Assembly (NCBI GenBank): GCA_017556125.1
Contig: JAFZCW010000031.1
Coordinates: forward strand, 1 to 12,232
Reading direction: 5' to 3'
From: Clostridia bacterium
GTDB lineage: Bacteria; Bacillota_A; Clostridia; Christensenellales; CAG-138
Length of the DNA: 12,232 nucleotides
The notes beneath the pieces were generated by a model that made no database searches, had not been told where the DNA came from, and was given only the letters and a program-made list of their open reading frames with translations. A program made the position numbers and the translations under genes. Numbering within the stretch: the first letter of the stretch is position 1; each line of letters begins with the position of its first letter. Below, piece after piece: positions 10,160 through 12,232 of this stretch.

Positions 10160-12102
10160 TTCCTGCGACCTCCGGTTTTCCTGCCGTTCAGCAGGGCATA
10201 TAGGGACAAGGCGGCGAGAATCAGGAGCAGGCAGAACATCGGGATCACGATCTCGCCGTTATGCCGGAGCAGACGGACGATATAGCCGGCTGCTCCGCTC
10301 GGCTGTTCAAGATCCTCCGATGCGCTTTCGTTTTGCTCTGCCGTCGCGGTGCGGACCGAATAAGGCAGAGGATACAGGCTGACATTGTCCGGCAGAACGG
10401 CCTCGGGATCAAGCGGCGTGTCTGTTTTCGGGAGATACCACCTGTCCGATCCGGTGATGCCGAAGTCTTCCGGGGACGGGACCGAAGCGATGGTTGACCC
10501 TGCTTCCGTGGTAAAGACGCAGATGATGCTGCCGTCATTGCCGCGGATCCGGACGGAACAGAATTCTATCATGTCGACCCATGCGGACCGGAGGAAGACA
10601 TCCCGTTTCAGAAGGAAACTGTGCAGTTCCGCGTGCTTTTCGGCGTCGGATTCCTTCCCGTCCCGCATCGACCGGTACATGTCGGACCAACGCACCGCAT
10701 TCATGTGTTCGGACCGGGCGACAATGGCCTCCTGATCGGGAAGCTCTTTTCCCAGAAGTTCCTCATAAAGAGGGAGGAACTCTGTCCGGTACAGCTCCGT
10801 CATCCTTCGGAAGAAAACGCGGTTTGCATACATCTTTTCGTAGTACGGGCTGTTTTTCGCGAAAAGCTGTTCCGGGTTCACGGAGTAGTCCGTGATATCG
10901 TGCGAAGGGTTTCCGCAGCTCAGATCAAAATCCCATACGGGATATGCGAACATTTTCTGCTCCGAGGCGTCCCAGCAATAATAGGAACTGGAGCCGTCAC
11001 TGTCAACATCGAGAAAGATCTCGTCGACCAGATACCGCCGGACGAAGGAATCAAGGTCCAGAAAATCCGGCCAGGGACTGTCTTCTGTAAGGGAGAGAAT
11101 GGCGTCTTCCGTTCTCTGCAGAGTCTCGCAAATGGAAGAAAACCGTTTCTCTTTGAATTTTTCCGGTTCCACGATCTTGAAATAACGGCCGCTGTCCGTG
11201 CGGTAAAAATGATCGTTCTTGCCGATTTTGCGGAGATGTGTGATCTCGGCCAGGAAGCTGTTCCCGGGATCGGACGGACTGATCCGTCCGGCGCCGAATT
11301 CGACCTGCTCGGAAAGGAGATAGAGACCGGCATACGTCCCGTTGACATACAGATCGACATACCGGCATTCCGGCGTCCAGGGAAGTCCTGTTTTTCCGGC
11401 GAAATCGTATACGAGTTTGTTTCTGATACAGGTCCTGTCCCACCCGTTGGACAGAAGGACCCAGTGACGGGAGCTGTCCATGCCGAGGAGCGGTGCGCCG
11501 GCGGACAGATTCAGATGATAGGGCTTCTTATCCAGCGTCCAGGAGCTGTTGCCCCTGCCTTTGATCTCGTCCAGGCCGCTGCCTTCATATTCCACGCTTC
11601 CGTTTTCGGTGAAAAGAACGAGAGACGCTTTTTCCTTGTTGTTTTTATCCGCCAGGACCTTTTCCATGGCACGACCGGATATCGTGACGAACAGAGCCGG
11701 GATATCCGAGGACAGCATCACGGTCAGAGTCAGATCTTTACTGGCATTTCCGGGGACCGTCATGGAGTAGGCCCTGCCCGTTTCCAAAGAGGAAAGGAGG
11801 TCCCCTTTCTGAAGCGGCTTATCATCCAGCATGATCTTCGAGCCATGAAGCGGCGTGAAAACAGCGGCATCCGGACCCGCGAAGGAAGGCAGGAACAGGT
11901 AATAATCCTTTCCGTTCCCGCTCCATGCGCGCACCTGCATTGCTTTATTCCCGTCGGACACCAGATCAAAGCGGAGGATATCCTCCGCGACATCATCACC
12001 CGCGGGATCCCGGGCAGAAACCAGCAGAATTACGCCGACGGAAAGAAGGACGACGAACAGAAGCGGCAGAAGGAAACGGCAGATTGTCCTGTTGTTTTTC
12101 AT
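10156..12102 (-). CDS. CotH kinase family protein, membrane-anchored at both ends
   Basis: Protein of 648 residues with the CotH fold, an atypical secretory protein kinase family; Bacillus CotH phosphorylates spore-coat proteins. An N-terminal hydrophobic segment (about 9-29) is a signal peptide or anchor. Residues about 40-145 form a beta-rich lead region. The CotH domain runs from about 130 to 510, with IKGRGNSSW (180-188), KKPYHLNL (192-199), LLSNGWDRTCIRNKL (216-230), YVNGTYAGLYLLSEQ (252-266), VDEIFLDVDSDGSSSYY (359-375) and VWDFDLSCGN (389-398), in which the D391-F-D393 pair is the likely metal/catalytic site. Residues about 512-585 look like a small beta domain. A C-terminal helix (617-637) with a basic tail (GRKTGGRRK) anchors the protein, placing the catalytic part outside the cytoplasm. 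GGAGG (12112-12116) precedes ATG 12102. Substrate unknown; the spore-coat role should not be assumed from the family name. Confidence 0.92.
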   Translation of the reverse strand: MKNNRTICRFLLPLLFVVLLSVGVILLVSARDPAGDDVAEDILRFDLVSDGNKAMQVRAWSGNGKDYYLFLPSFAGPDAAVFTPLHGSKIMLDDKPLQKGDLLSSLETGRAYSMTVPGNASKDLTLTVMLSSDIPALFVTISGRAMEKVLADKNNKEKASLVLFTENGSVEYEGSGLDEIKGRGNSSWTLDKKPYHLNLSAGAPLLGMDSSRHWVLLSNGWDRTCIRNKLVYDFAGKTGLPWTPECRYVDLYVNGTYAGLYLLSEQVEFGAGRISPSDPGNSFLAEITHLRKIGKNDHFYRTDSGRYFKIVEPEKFKEKRFSSICETLQRTEDAILSLTEDSPWPDFLDLDSFVRRYLVDEIFLDVDSDGSSSYYCWDASEQKMFAYPVWDFDLSCGNPSHDITDYSVNPEQLFAKNSPYYEKMYANRVFFRRMTELYRTEFLPLYEELLGKELPDQEAIVARSEHMNAVRWSDMYRSMRDGKESDAEKHAELHSFLLKRDVFLRSAWVDMIEFCSVRIRGNDGSIICVFTTEAGSTIASVPSPEDFGITGSDRWYLPKTDTPLDPEAVLPDNVSLYPLPYSVRTATAEQNESASEDLEQPSGAAGYIVRLLRHNGEIVIPMFCLLLILAALSLYALLNGRKTGGRRK

Positions 12103-12232
12103 AAACGCTTGCCTCCGCTTCTCGGCGGGCGGGATTCATGGATAAAGTATAGCACGAGAACCGCCAGAAGAATCAGGAAACAGGCCAGCGGAACAACGAT
12201 CTGCCATTCGTGCCGGATGACCCGCTTCACAT
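12099..12232 (-). CDS. C-terminal end of a membrane-anchored protein, probably a second CotH-type protein (5' part outside window)
   Basis: A reading frame enters from the right edge and ends at TGA 12099-12101, giving 43 residues that start VKRVIRHEWQIVVPLACF. It is one hydrophobic helix (about IVVPLACFLILLAVLVLYFI) followed by a short basic tail (RPPRSGGKRL). This is strikingly like the end of the adjacent CotH protein (VRLLRHNGEIVIPMFCLLL... NGRKTGGRRK): both have the pattern R-x-x-R-H-x-x-x-I-V-x-P, a membrane helix with a cysteine near its start, and a Gly/Lys/Arg tail. It is therefore probably the tail of a tandem CotH paralogue, although another protein with the same anchor is possible because no catalytic part lies in the window. 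Its stop overlaps the next start as ATGA. It is too short and too close to the edge for standard ORF calling. Confidence 0.75.
   Translation of the reverse strand, partial: VKRVIRHEWQIVVPLACFLILLAVLVLYFIHESRPPRSGGKRL

Noticed and set aside
10156..12102. Calling the CotH protein a spore-coat protein
   Set aside because: The family name comes from Bacillus, but the N- and C-terminal membrane segments and the VTC/DUF4956 neighbourhood point to an envelope protein; nothing here indicates a sporulation role.

Overview
The window reads as a chromosomal segment of a GC-rich member of the Bacillota, probably a clostridial or related anaerobic gut-type lineage. The evidence is the gene content and order: a bacterial V/A-type ATPase operon arranged like those of Clostridium and Enterococcus, a uracil phosphoribosyltransferase gene beside the ATPase, and a CotH / VTC-domain / DUF4956 cluster of the kind seen in Firmicutes. 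Strong GGAGG-type Shine-Dalgarno sites precede almost every gene. I cannot name the species from this sequence alone. No tRNA, rRNA, CRISPR array, insertion sequence or prophage signature was seen, and no stretch longer than about 75 bases lacks a gene.

Region 1 (1-195, + strand) is the 3' end of upp (pyrimidine salvage). Region 2 (213-8694, + strand) is a complete nine-gene V-type ATPase operon in the order H(G)-I-K-E-C-F-A-B-D. A and B form the catalytic head, D and F the central rotor axle, C joins axle to membrane ring, E and H form the peripheral stators, and I and K form the membrane ion-translocating part. The genes are packed with very short gaps or 8-base overlaps. The K subunit carries every residue I know to coordinate Na+ in the Enterococcus hirae ring, so the enzyme is probably a sodium pump or a sodium-driven ATP synthase. 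A strong hairpin terminator at 8719-8750 closes the operon.

Region 3 (8770-12232, - strand) converges on the same terminator. In transcription order it holds the last 43 codons of a membrane-anchored protein (a probable second CotH-type protein), a full CotH-family secretory kinase-like protein with a membrane segment at each end, a cytoplasmic VTC-domain protein (polyphosphate polymerase fold), and a DUF4956 membrane protein. The first three are joined by ATGA stop/start overlaps, so they are almost certainly one operon. The combination of cytoplasmic polyphosphate-polymerase-like enzyme, multi-span membrane protein and outward-facing CotH kinase looks like a transmembrane phosphate/phosphorylation system whose role is not established. 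It is the most interesting part of the window.
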